DNA from: Selaginella moellendorffii
Lineage: Eukaryota; Streptophyta; Lycopodiopsida; Selaginellales; Selaginellaceae
Assembly: GCF_000143415.4 (NCBI RefSeq)
Contig: NW_003314303.1
Coordinates: 209,589-273,588, forward strand
Length of the DNA: 64,000 bases
Reading direction: 5' to 3'
Below are positions 54,300-64,000 of the stretch, in pieces; position 1 is the first letter of the stretch; the number at the start of each line of letters is the position of its first letter. The translations under genes and the position numbers were made by a program. Below the pieces are notes generated by a model. The model did not search any database. It saw nothing but the letters and a program-made list of their open reading frames with translations, and was not told the origin of the DNA.

Positions 54300-55060
54300 G
54301 ATGAACCCCCTGAGCCCAAGGTTTCTCTAGACTCCAGGGTTTATGCCGTTTTCCTAGGTGATGACAAGGACTCGGTCTTTATTGCCACATCGCTTGCTTC
54401 AACAAACGCAGCAAAGATCTTGAATCTCCTTCACCATTTCAAGGACGTGTTTGCTTGGGACTACAGCCAGCTTCTAGGAGTTCCCATGGACATGATCATG
54501 CACAGTATTGTGCTTTCAAAGTCAGCCAAACCAGTCCGTCAAAAGATGCGGTGTTTCATCCCGGTAGCTCACTCAGAGATGAAGTTGGAGATCGAGCGAC
54601 TTCTGGTAGCCAGCTTTATTTACCCTTTGGAGAGCTCAGAGTGGGTGGCCAATCTCATCCCTGCATGCAAGGCAAATGGAAAACTCTGCTATGTGTTGAC
54701 TTTCGAGACTTGAACAAGGCAATTGCGAAAGATCACTTTCTAACTCCATTTATCGATGCGATTGTGGATAAGATGGCCGGACACCATTACTACTCTTTCA
54801 TGGATGGCTTTTTAGGGCACAACCAGATCTGCATTCATCCTGATCATTGAAATCTTACGGCCTTCCGGACATCTTGGGGCATCTTCACTTTCAACGTCCT
54901 CCCATTTGGCTTGTGTAATGCTGGAGCTACGTTTTAGCATTTTATGACCCACGCCTTTCATGACTTGATTGGAGGCACCTTGAGGGTGTATATGGATGAT
55001 CTATGCATGACCTCTAACTCCTTTGAGGACCACCTTGTGCACTTGGAGCAGATCTTCACT
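54300..55060 (+). pseudogene. Reverse transcriptase remnant of the gypsy element
   Basis: RT blocks are spread over two frames: HSIVLSKSAKPVRQKMR, SSEWVANLIPACKANGK, then after a frameshift VDFRDLNKAIAKDHF, MDGFLGHNQI, LPFGLCNAGATF and the catalytic VYMDDLC at about 54986-55003. The first catalytic Asp position in SFMDGFLG is present. Confidence 0.85.
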
Positions 55061-55399
55061 TGATGCCGACAACATAGGTTTTCATTGAACTCAACAAAGT
55101 GTAAATTCAAGGTGATTGAAGGCCGGTTGCTAGGCTTTGATGTCTCACAGGATGAGATCAAGCCCCAAGTAGACAAGGCTTAGGAGATTCTGGATCAAAA
55201 CCCACCAACCAACATGAAGCAACTTTGCAACTTCCTTGGGCAAATGGGTTTCTTTCGCCATTTCCTCCACAACTATGCTGCATGTTCACGGCCTCTAATA
55301 GCTCTGCTACAACAAAATGTTCCATTTGTCTAGAGTGAGTCCCAGCAACAAGCCTTTGAATCACTAAAGTAATCACTCTGCACGGCCCTGGTACTCCAA

Positions 55400-55680
55400 C
55401 CACCAGAACGACAACTTCCTTTTGACATTTATGTCACAACGGGTACAGAGGCTTTTGGAGTATGCCTTTGCCAAAGTGCACAGCCTGGCAAGCCACCACA
55501 TGCAACATACTATGCCTCACATTTGTTCAAGGAGACTGAGAAGAAGTATGTTGATGCAAAAAAAGAAGTAGTGGCTGTTGTTTACACCTTGGAGCGATTT
55601 CGTCACTTTCTCGCTGGAGCCTGTATCCATTTCCACGTCTATTTTAAATTGTTGACCTTTCTTTTACAGCGACCGGTTTA
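55400..55680 (+). pseudogene. Second (gypsy-type) RNase H, degenerate
   Basis: FDIYVTTGTEAFGVCLCQ, YYASHLFKETEKKYVDAKKE and VVAVVYTLERFRHFLAG align with the classical gypsy RNase H. Where the family has Asp in TDAS and TDH, this copy has Thr and a non-acidic residue (HVYFKLLTF). Confidence 0.75.
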
Positions 55681-55889
55681 TAGTCCTTCTACTTTATCTT
55701 GGATTGTAACCATCTAAGAGTTCCAGCCAACTTTTCACACGCGCCGGAAGTGTGTGATGGATCTGAGCGAGTTTCTGGTTGCTGAAGCTACTTCCTTTGT
55801 GGTCCCAGCAGCATTACAGGACATTGTAGTGTACCTGGATTCAAGTCAGTTCCCAACAGATTCCTCACCAGTGCAACAAAAGGCATTGG

Positions 55890-57055
55890 AGATCCGAGCA
55901 CGGGGGTTTTGCCTTCTCGATGGACACCTTTACAGGAGAACTTCTCAGGAAGTTTTGTTGTGGTGTGTGGGTGAACATGAGGTCCCTGAGCTCCTTCACG
56001 CTTTTCACTCTTGTGCAGGGCATTTCTCGGGATGGGTCACAGCACAGCTCCTCTTGTGCTATGGCTACTTTTGGCCTTGGATTCACCAGGACAGCTTGGC
56101 CTATGCCAAGGCATGTGAGCAGTGTCAACGGTTCAACCCCCAAAGCCACATTCCATATCTTCCTTTCCAGCTCATCACTTTTCTAGGTCCCTTTTTCCAG
56201 TGGGGACTTGACTTCATTAGCCCGATCAACCCACCGAGCTCAAATGGACAGTGATACATCATTGTGGTGACAAACTATTTCACAAAATGGGTTTAGGCCA
56301 CCCCTCTATGACAGGCAAATCAACAATCTATAGCAAAGTTTGTCTACGAGTACATTATTTGTCGATTCAGAGTTCCTACCGTTTTGATTTCCAATCGTGG
56401 CAGCAGCTTCCTTGGACAAGTGATGAAGCATCTTCTCCAATGGCTGCAAGTCAAGCACATAAAGAGCAGCAGCTATTATCCTGAGTGCAATGGCCAAGTC
56501 GAGTCCAGCAATAAGATATTGAAAACAGTCATCTCAAAGCTTATGGAGGATCACCCAAGGTGTTGGCACGAGCACTTAGTTACGGCGTTATGGGCCTTTC
56601 GGACGTCCTTCAAGACATCCATCTTTGCGACCCCATTCTCCCTTGTCTATGGGACAGAGGCCGTGCTTCCAGTGGAGATCCAGGTGCCATCACTCTCACT
56701 TTCACTTCGACACGCAGCAGCGATGCAGCTTAGTGATGAGGACAAGCTTCATGCACATGACTTGGAAGTTTTTCCCTTGGAAGAACAGCAACGATCCACA
56801 TCGGAACATCTCCTTTAAGGCAAGCAGAAGATCAATTCAGTCCTTGATCACCAGCGGTTTGCCGAACCATTCGAGGATGGCAATCTTGTTCTACTCAAGG
56901 AGTTTACGCCGCCTTTGAAGTTCTCCCCTTGCTGGACCAGCCCCTACTTTGTCCAACAATACATCGGAGGTGGAGCATATGTGCTAGTTGATGCTGATGG
57001 ACGTGAGCTCCCACACGCTTATAACCACTCTCACCTCAAATGCTTCATCCGGTGA
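55890..57055 (+). pseudogene. Integrase remnant of the gypsy element
   Basis: The zinc-binding region (LLHAFHSCAGHFSGW, ACEQCQRF), core start QWGLDFISPI, second block ISNRGSSFLGQ (Asn where Asp is usual) and third block YYPECNGQVESSNKILK are recognisable across stops. The C-terminal region FEDGNLVLLKEF and SHLKCFIR ends at 57055. No chromodomain is seen. Confidence 0.85.
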
Positions 57056-57710
57056 GGCGTTCCTCTTCTCTTTTTTTCTATTCCTTCTTTTCTTTCACTT
57101 TACTTTCATGATTCTTTTTCTTACTTTTAGGGGGTGTTTCTCCATTGGACCATGGCCCATGCCTTGGATTTCGTGCTCAGGCTGCATTGCTGTTTGTATG
57201 GAGGTTCCTTGCTTGGCTCGGTCTATGTTCTAGGTTCTCTAGCCCTTCCCGTACCATCACTAAACCCCACACATTTCCCACACTCATTCCGTATCATCTA
57301 CACTCACAGTTCCATCACCAATCACTTCCAGAAGCGTTGCCCACACTTATCTCTAGATGCCCATCTTGCATCTTTCATTCTTTTACCATCATTCACACCT
57401 CTGTTTGAGGTCACATTTACACCATACCATGGACACACATACATGCACTAGTAGCAAAAGACACCACCTCATTTAGACGTGCCATTTCCAAGATATCCTT
57501 ATGACCATTTGCCGACAACACACTAGCTTTTCTGGAGTGACTTTGTTCACTCAAGGCACCTAGGTGGATCTTTAGGCAAGGCCACAGAAGCTGAAGTCAC
57601 TTTCTTCTGCTCTAGCACTCAGTGGACACATGCCACCTCTCTTTACCGGTAACCTAGCGACTACGCTATCCTTTTCAGCTGCTGACTTCTTCAATCCGAC
57701 ACATCAGACT

Positions 57711-57936
57711 GGCCACCTTCTCAGAGTGCCACCACCATTTTGGCGCTCCACCATATCAGTGCTAGAGCAGGCGCAGGAGTAGGAGCGAGAGCACGTGGTT
57801 ACTGGTTATAGATACCCGGTTATTGGTTACCGGTTACCGGCTACTCTGAGAGGTCAGCGCTTATTCTACGGGCCAACAGCTATCAATGGCCACCTTTTCA
57901 GAGTGCCACCACCATCTCGGCACTCCACCACATCAC
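57711..57936. repeat. ~49-bp direct repeat inside the 3' LTR region
   Basis: GGCCACCTT(C/T)TCAGAGTGCC starts at 57711 and 57888, offset 177 bp, and the match continues for about 49 bp. Between them lies a GGTTAC-rich stretch. Confidence 0.85.
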
Positions 57937-60900
57937 TCCATCTTTCATCATTTCCACACTTACCACCCTTGGGCAGTGTATCCCCTCTTCCACCTCTCTT
58001 TTTTTCTAAAATTTGGCCAATCCTTGGAGCATATCAGAAGTTATCAAGAGGCTACATTTGCATATTACACTTTCTGAGCCAAAATCCAGATACGGGTTAA
58101 GTTCTTTGGGTACTCACTCTTTTTCCTCTATTTTCCTCCTCTTTTCACGCTTTTTCTGCACTTTTTCTTCAACTTCAGGGTCCAATTTGACTATAAGGTT
58201 TCCCACAAGGTTTTCCTCCCTGTCTCTAAACTTCATACCTACCTTTTTTCTCCCCTTTTTCACTTTGTTTTCTAGAGTTTCTACTATTTCACACAGCTAC
58301 CAACACTTGGCATTAGTAATAGAGGTACACTCTACACTCTTCGGCTGGTTCTTGCACGTCTGGAGCCAGCACGATCCACCATGGTCATGAGTCATGCATA
58401 GTGCCAATTCATGGCATCCATCATATGTTCCAGACCTGAAGATGGGTCTTTGGTTAGGGTCAAGTCTCAAGGAATGTTGACTGTAGTGGCATCTTTGGAT
58501 GTAGTAGTTACACTACATGGTGAGCTAATTTATATCTTATCCCTGGTCATATGTCCTTAGTTAGGTTGAGTCCTAAAACTAGAGTATAAAGGTAGGGTGT
58601 TGACAAGTAAAGGAGATTCTAAGTAAGCTCAAATAACTACATTATATATCTCTAACCCATGTTAGGTGAGGAGGCAAACAACAATTTGTCCTCCTTCAGT
58701 TTGCTTCCGAAAGTGGTTCTAGTATGGAAGAAGTGGTGGAGGACAATGTTTTGCCTGTAAGCAGAAATTTCATACTTATATCTGTAATTTCTTAATTTCT
58801 CATGCATTTGAGACTTCACTAGTCCAGACTCATTTGCCATCTGGTTACATCTCAAGATTCTTTAAAAAAAAACTACAAGGTACCTAGCAAACTACTTCCA
58901 AATTACAAGGCCAATTTTGTGCAAATATATGTGCATTGTCATTCTGAATTGGAGGGTGAAGGAGATATTGAGTCAGGTTCAGACTAATGTAGCTATAAAT
59001 CATGCTGGCACAAACTGGGGTATTATTAACTCCTGGTTTAGTTGTTGAAATGCAGGATATAGATTTAGCTGATAGCAAGTTCACAAAGCATTGGCAATGC
59101 ATGATCTAATAAAATAGAGGCACTTGTTTAGAATTCAACAACAAATTTACACTTACACGTTATGCTATATGGATTGTGAGTATATTTCATTGTATTTGTG
59201 AAGACTTAAACATTCACCAGGGTAACATATTGCAAGCTTATGGATTCATATTCATGCTTTGATATGTGGGGGGACTTATATAGTAACTTGTAAGCTATCA
59301 ACCACAAAACAAACACATACAATTTTTAACACATATGTATGGGTTGTATGCAGATTTGGCTGGCCTAAATGCATTAGGAGTGACAATGCTCCTGAACATA
59401 ATATGGTAGAAAATGATATGGAATGTTCTTGGGGTCCTTAAAGCAAGAGTTTTATTCATGGGACATCAACAAGAAACTAGGTCTACATTTAATATTTTGT
59501 TGTGCATGTTCATCACCACCCTTGTAGCACATCAAGCACTTCTGGTGTGAATTATACAAGTTCGTGGTGTAGAGTCTATAGAGTATATTGGCATATTGGA
59601 TGTTTCCAATGCATGACACAAGTACAGTCTGCAATATGTTTTTATGCCATATCTTGCCAAAGATATACCTCATTAGGTTGTTATTTGGAAGTTACACAAA
59701 ATGCATCCATATCAGTGTGGTGGGTTCTTTAGGCCATCTCACATATTAACAAACTTGTTCTAGCCCCTAGAGTGCAAGCTTGGGTAAGCCTTTCCTTTGA
59801 AGATGATATGTATAAACTTTCACACCACTTGTAGAATCATTTGGCATATCAATCTTCAAGGGACATAGAAGACATGATAGGTTTGATGCTTATGAATGTT
59901 GAAGGTGCAACACTCCCTTAGATATTACTTTCCTTTTTTCTATTACCTAAAGTATGTTTAATGTCTTAGGAACTCATTGCTGTGAGGAATTGGGCTCTTC
60001 TAATGCACTAGAAAGGTCTTAATCTTGATGAGCAATATCTCCTACACTTGGATTTGTCTATTGAATGTGCAATAGCTAACGTTGAAGGTGTGGCTCTTCC
60101 AATTTATATTAATACTAGTCTTCCTTTTGCAACACCAGTCAAGAAGTGGGAAAAAAAAATTCTTTCTCCCCTATTTGCCCTGCTTATGCAGGAAAAGCAT
60201 AAATAAGGGTTGTTTGCTATGCTCTAACCACATGAGTGTGATTAATTATTAAGCCAAAAATATTTCATCTTTTTCTAGGGTTTGAACTATTGTGTGTGCT
60301 TTTTTTAAGGAACTAGAGCTTTGCTTTTACACTCTAGTCACAACACTCCATGGTAAGCCTTTTGCATTTCCTCTCATCTCCATGACAAATCTTTTCTCTC
60401 TGTTTTTTTTCCCCATAGGCAAGAAGTAAAGACCCAGCATAAATACATGAAGGTCAAGGTATTTCCCCCCAGAGTAGTGCTAGAAACAATGCTCTAGGTG
60501 ATACTAAAGAACCTCATGATCTTCCCTTTATGTCCAATTTGCAAACCACATATGTGGGCTTAGTTTCAATAGAGCATGCAAGGGTGCAACTAATTAATGC
60601 ACCACCTTGAGCAGTTAACAACCCTCCACCAAATATCTCCTTCCAATCAAACCATGAGTAGCTCTCCACTAGGATCTAGAAATCTACTCCAAGGCTTAGG
60701 TGCTCTACAAGCCTAAAGAGCCCAATTGATTGATAGTGCTATTGATAGCACCCCAATGCAATTGCTTTAGATGCAATAAATACCACAATTGGTGGGTAGC
60801 ACCCCAATGCAATCACTACAATTGCAACAAATACTAACACTAACAAGTAGTATAAACTCCATTAAGTAGTAGTAGCTCCTTTATAATCTAAAGCTTGAGT

Positions 60901-62983
60901 CTGCCACCCAATTCATATTGAGGGGAGTCTAGAGTCATCACACCACCCCCACTACATTCTAGATGCTTTGTTCTACCTCCTTCCAATCTGGCTCAAGGGG
61001 AGGACTAACTCTCCATGGATTCAATCTATATTCTTCCTCGAAGAGAGCTAGTACTATAAGTGCTTTCCAAATATTTTTAATTTTAGTTCTCAATTACATC
61101 ACCCCACCCTTAAATCGTCCATTTGGATCTTTATTCTCAACTTCTTCCCAAAGCTTGCCAATTGAATCACTAGTGCAATATGTTATTGTTTGCTCCATAA
61201 TATATAACCAACAATATTTTATTTTTTTATGTCCATAATTGTTGTCTCCTTTAGTTGCCACTATCTAGACATGCTAACAACAACTACTAGAGCCTCTCCT
61301 CTTGGTGTGGGAGGCCTAAACGCTAGTCCAAGGTGATAGGAGCTAATAGTGGTGAGAGCTCCTTAAGTGTGTTATAAATCTCATGGAGAAACAAATTGCT
61401 ATTCCTGTAATTTATACTTTGTGCCTCTATAGGAAATAAAGGGAGCCAATAATGAAGATCCTACAATTTAAAGATGTCCTCTTGCAACTTCTAGAATGCA
61501 TGCCATAGGAGGAATTTACCTCAAAGTTTGTTTTCACCTAAGCATTGTTTAATATACTATCTAAGAGCACCTTTCAACATTCTAATGCAAGTTTTTAGTA
61601 TTGGAGCATTTGTTTGGTGATCAAGACAATCCAATAGGCTGATCCCCCACCTACTTTGCAAGGGCTGAGATGAGTTCTAAGCCAATATTAATCACCACCA
61701 CCAACTCCCATAAAACAACTATTGGCAATAGACACAACTAAAACACTAGTAATGGAGAGGCAAGAGCCTCTTACTACTGACAATGATGTCAATGAGGAAG
61801 AGGAAGTTGATGAGGAAGAAAATAATAGGCCACACAATGAGCAAGATGAAGTAGAGCCTTCTTTATCTTAAAAATTCCCATCTTAAGGAGCCGATACTAG
61901 TAAGTCTTTCTTTCCTTCCTCATGCAAGTCCTCACCAAAGGCACCATCTACTCTTGCAATGTAGCCTATGGTAGTCTCAAATAGTGATGATGGTTTTGGG
62001 CCAGAAGATCCTATAGAGCCCACCACCTTTTAGTGACAAGGACTACTAAACACCACTCCCACTAGTAAAAATGGTCAACTCAATAACAACTCAAGTGTAA
62101 ATGGTCTAGTTGTGGAGCACGTGTTTAATGTATATTATTATTGATTTGTGCAATTTTGAGTTGAAGCAAAGTGCATGGATAGATGCTGCCATGGCTTATA
62201 ACCACACATTGGAGTTGGCCATGCAACCCAAGGCTATCAATAACATGGTTAATTTCCAAGAAATTGGAGCTATAGAGGATGTAATGTCAGTACTAAAGCT
62301 TGCAATAGTGAATGATCTTGACCTAATGGCACATATATGTTGGCTTAAGCAAAAAGTGCTTGGAAAATATGGAGTGTTAACATAAGAAGGTGAGTATTGG
62401 TTAGAAATCCTAGGAGACCATGAAGAATTCAAATGACTTGGTGGGGAGTAATTCCTCTAACGTGTCCTCAATGTCAATTCCATGCCATATTGGTAAGAAT
62501 GGGAGCCTGTTCTCATGAGACTCAAACTAAATGAGAGTAAATTTGAAGATATGTTTTGGTATAGGGCCATTACTACCTTAGGCTAGACCTAGCATCACAA
62601 CTTCAATATTGGAGACAATTGCTATATGGCTCTATGATTAAGGGTAAGTCATTACTTTTTTGCCTATTTATGGTGGGTGTTTTACATGTTTGTAGGCTCC
62701 AGGACAAGTTCAACAAGTTGCACAAACTATATGAGAATGCAAACACTCTATACTACTAGTTCTCAAGGTTTATAATAGAGAATGCAATGCTTCCATCATA
62801 TACGAGGGCATAAAGGAAATTAAAATTAGTAAATCTATTAGTGATTTTTACAAAAAAAATCTAAGTTTCACATAATCTAGATATCTCCCCAAAAATAGTT
62901 TAGTAGTTTTCATCTTCAACTAGAATTGTGAAATCCAAACTCAAGTGAAATCCAAATCCAAACTTCATGGAGCCTTGAATTAG
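57937..62983. other. Repeat-derived DNA with few recognisable pieces
   Basis: No intact gene. At 59259-59441 one frame (VCRFGWPKCIRSDNAPEHN) resembles the core of a DDE/rve-type integrase-like transposase, but without its first acidic residue. At 62110-62385 an open frame of 91 codons has no known domain. The rest has only short frames. Confidence 0.5.
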
Positions 62984-63185
62984 TGTTATGATCCGGCGCA
63001 AAAAGACAGAAAACTAATCTCCTTACTACACCACCTTTTGAGGTTCCTCCCCACCCAACCACCCCCGAGATATCTCAAAAGCTCCACTATGCCACCACTC
63101 CACTATAGGTTAAGTCCCTTACCCTAATATGCCTTAATATACCCTTGACCAATGTTGACCACATGGTCAAAGCTGGTGCCTAACA
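62984..63185 (-). mobile_element. LTR (3') of a second Ty3/gypsy element
   Basis: The 202-bp segment begins TGTTA and ends TAACA, perfect 5-bp inverted termini. On the - strand it is directly preceded by the purine tract TTAGGGGGGAAGAAT (63186-63200), which is where a gypsy 3' LTR should start. Confidence 0.8.
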
Positions 63186-64000
63186 ATTCTTCCCCCCTAA
63201 CAAAAGTTTTTATCCTAAGGACGAGTTGTATCAATGATCACCCTTTCTAGGGAGCCCTACTCAAGCATTGTCCATAGTTGTATACATCAAGGAAGCATTG
63301 GGCTCGTCATTTCGAGATAATACACCTTTCAACTGGCTCACATAAAATATCGGATGAATTTTCACCCCAGCTAGCAGTTGGACTCGATAAGCTACTTTAC
63401 CAATGTACTCCAACACTTCATATGGACCAACATATCAATAGGAAAGTTTGTCACTTTTCCCTGTCCGTAAAGGCACCAAGATGTTTTGCCACTCACTTGA
63501 CGGAAAGATCACTTGCATGAAGATGAGATCACCCACTTTATATTCCTCATTAGCAAACTTCTCTATTCTATCTTAAGTTGCTTGCAAATTCTATTTGCAC
63601 ACCACCAAAATCTCATCAAGTTCTGTGGCCAAGTCAGTCGCCTCTGAATCAAGCTTGTCTTAAACATCCTTACTCAAATACAATCCTTGTTCAGGGATGC
63701 CTTCCAAACATAGCAAAGTAAAGACTTAGCTTTGTTCCACTGTGTTGGATATTTTTGTGAGCAAATTGCACCAATGGAAAATATAGATCCCATTGTCCTT
63801 GCCTTTTACCAACGCTACAATGTAGTATATCCTCCACCACCTAATTCACATGCTCGATTTGCCCATTTGTCTGAGGATGATCTCCACTTGAGAGTTTCAA
63901 AGTCACTTGCATAGCCTTCATAAAGCTCATCCAATATCCATTGGTGAACTTTCAATCTCGATCACTAATGATATCTTGTAGCAGACCAAATCAGGAAAAA
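63186..64000 (-). mobile_element. Ty3/gypsy integrase C-terminal region (truncated by the window)
   Basis: Reading the - strand from the right edge: an integrase second block (SDRD near 63950-63968, followed by a stop), DHPQTNGQIEHVN (about 63835-63880), FPLVQFAHKNIQHSGT, then [19 protein letters not shown] and [17 protein letters not shown] (63326-63380). The KIHP(I/V)FYVSQLK wording is typical of plant chromovirus integrase tails. Several stops show decay. The 5' part continues beyond the window. Confidence 0.85.

Larger units (their letters stand above)
51536..57852 (+). mobile_element. Decayed Ty3/gypsy LTR retrotransposon with an extra RNase H before the RT
   Basis: LTR-like matches at 51536-51650 and 57765-57852 bracket, in order, gag, protease, a plant/archaeal-type RNase H, reverse transcriptase, a second RNase H and integrase. 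The domain order (integrase last) marks it as Ty3/gypsy. Stop codons and a frameshift run through it, so it cannot make its proteins. The true ends lie further out: a purine tract near 57129-57134 (AGGGGG) suggests the 3' LTR starts about 57135, which by offset places the 5' LTR start near 50.9 kb and the right end near 58 kb. Confidence 0.88.

Overview
This is nuclear plant DNA, almost certainly from a lycophyte like Selaginella moellendorffii. Genes are compact, with mostly 45-80 nt GT-AG introns. There are photosystem I and thylakoid genes. Three intronless PPR genes carry long runs of about 31-residue S-type repeats, a style common in lycophytes with heavy organelle RNA editing. Genes often sit head to head with only 130-250 bp between start codons. 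The species call is inferred from these traits; no database was searched.

Left half (1 to about 42.6 kb), gene rich. In order: a PPH1/TAP38-type thylakoid PP2C phosphatase (5' end off the window), an MFS transporter, PSAE, a tRNA-Arg(UCU), an S-type PPR gene with no in-frame ATG at its expected start, a CTF4/EOL1/AND-1 replication factor with two perfect E2F sites upstream, a single-domain DUF26 (ginkbilobin-like) secreted protein, a decayed copy of part of the first PPR gene, two tandem GH17 glucanases with CBM43 and probable GPI tails (one lacks the nucleophile Glu), a second PPR gene, solanesyl/polyprenyl diphosphate synthase, a third PPR gene, a PLDRP1-like disordered repeat protein, mitochondrial succinyl-CoA ligase beta, an unknown Ser/Lys-rich protein, decayed fragments of a copper ATPase beside the intact HMA5-type gene, a type I-like MADS gene, and a CYP71-clan P450 broken by a stop codon. 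Exon joins for the multi-exon genes were checked by phase and translation.

Right half (about 42.7 to 64 kb), gene poor. It is AT-rich, with a long (CA)n(TA)n microsatellite, a small foldback repeat family, minisatellites, a decayed Ty3/gypsy element on the + strand (about 51-58 kb), and at the right edge the 3' end and LTR of a second Ty3/gypsy element on the - strand.

The genes do not form one pathway. PPH1, PSAE and SPS share a photosynthetic theme; the three PPR proteins are probable organelle RNA factors; the GH17, DUF26 and P450 genes fit wall, defence or specialised metabolism. The most unusual observation is the + strand gypsy element. It has an archaeal/plant-type RNase H domain, with all four catalytic acidic residues, placed between protease and reverse transcriptase, while the RNase H after the RT has lost key aspartates.
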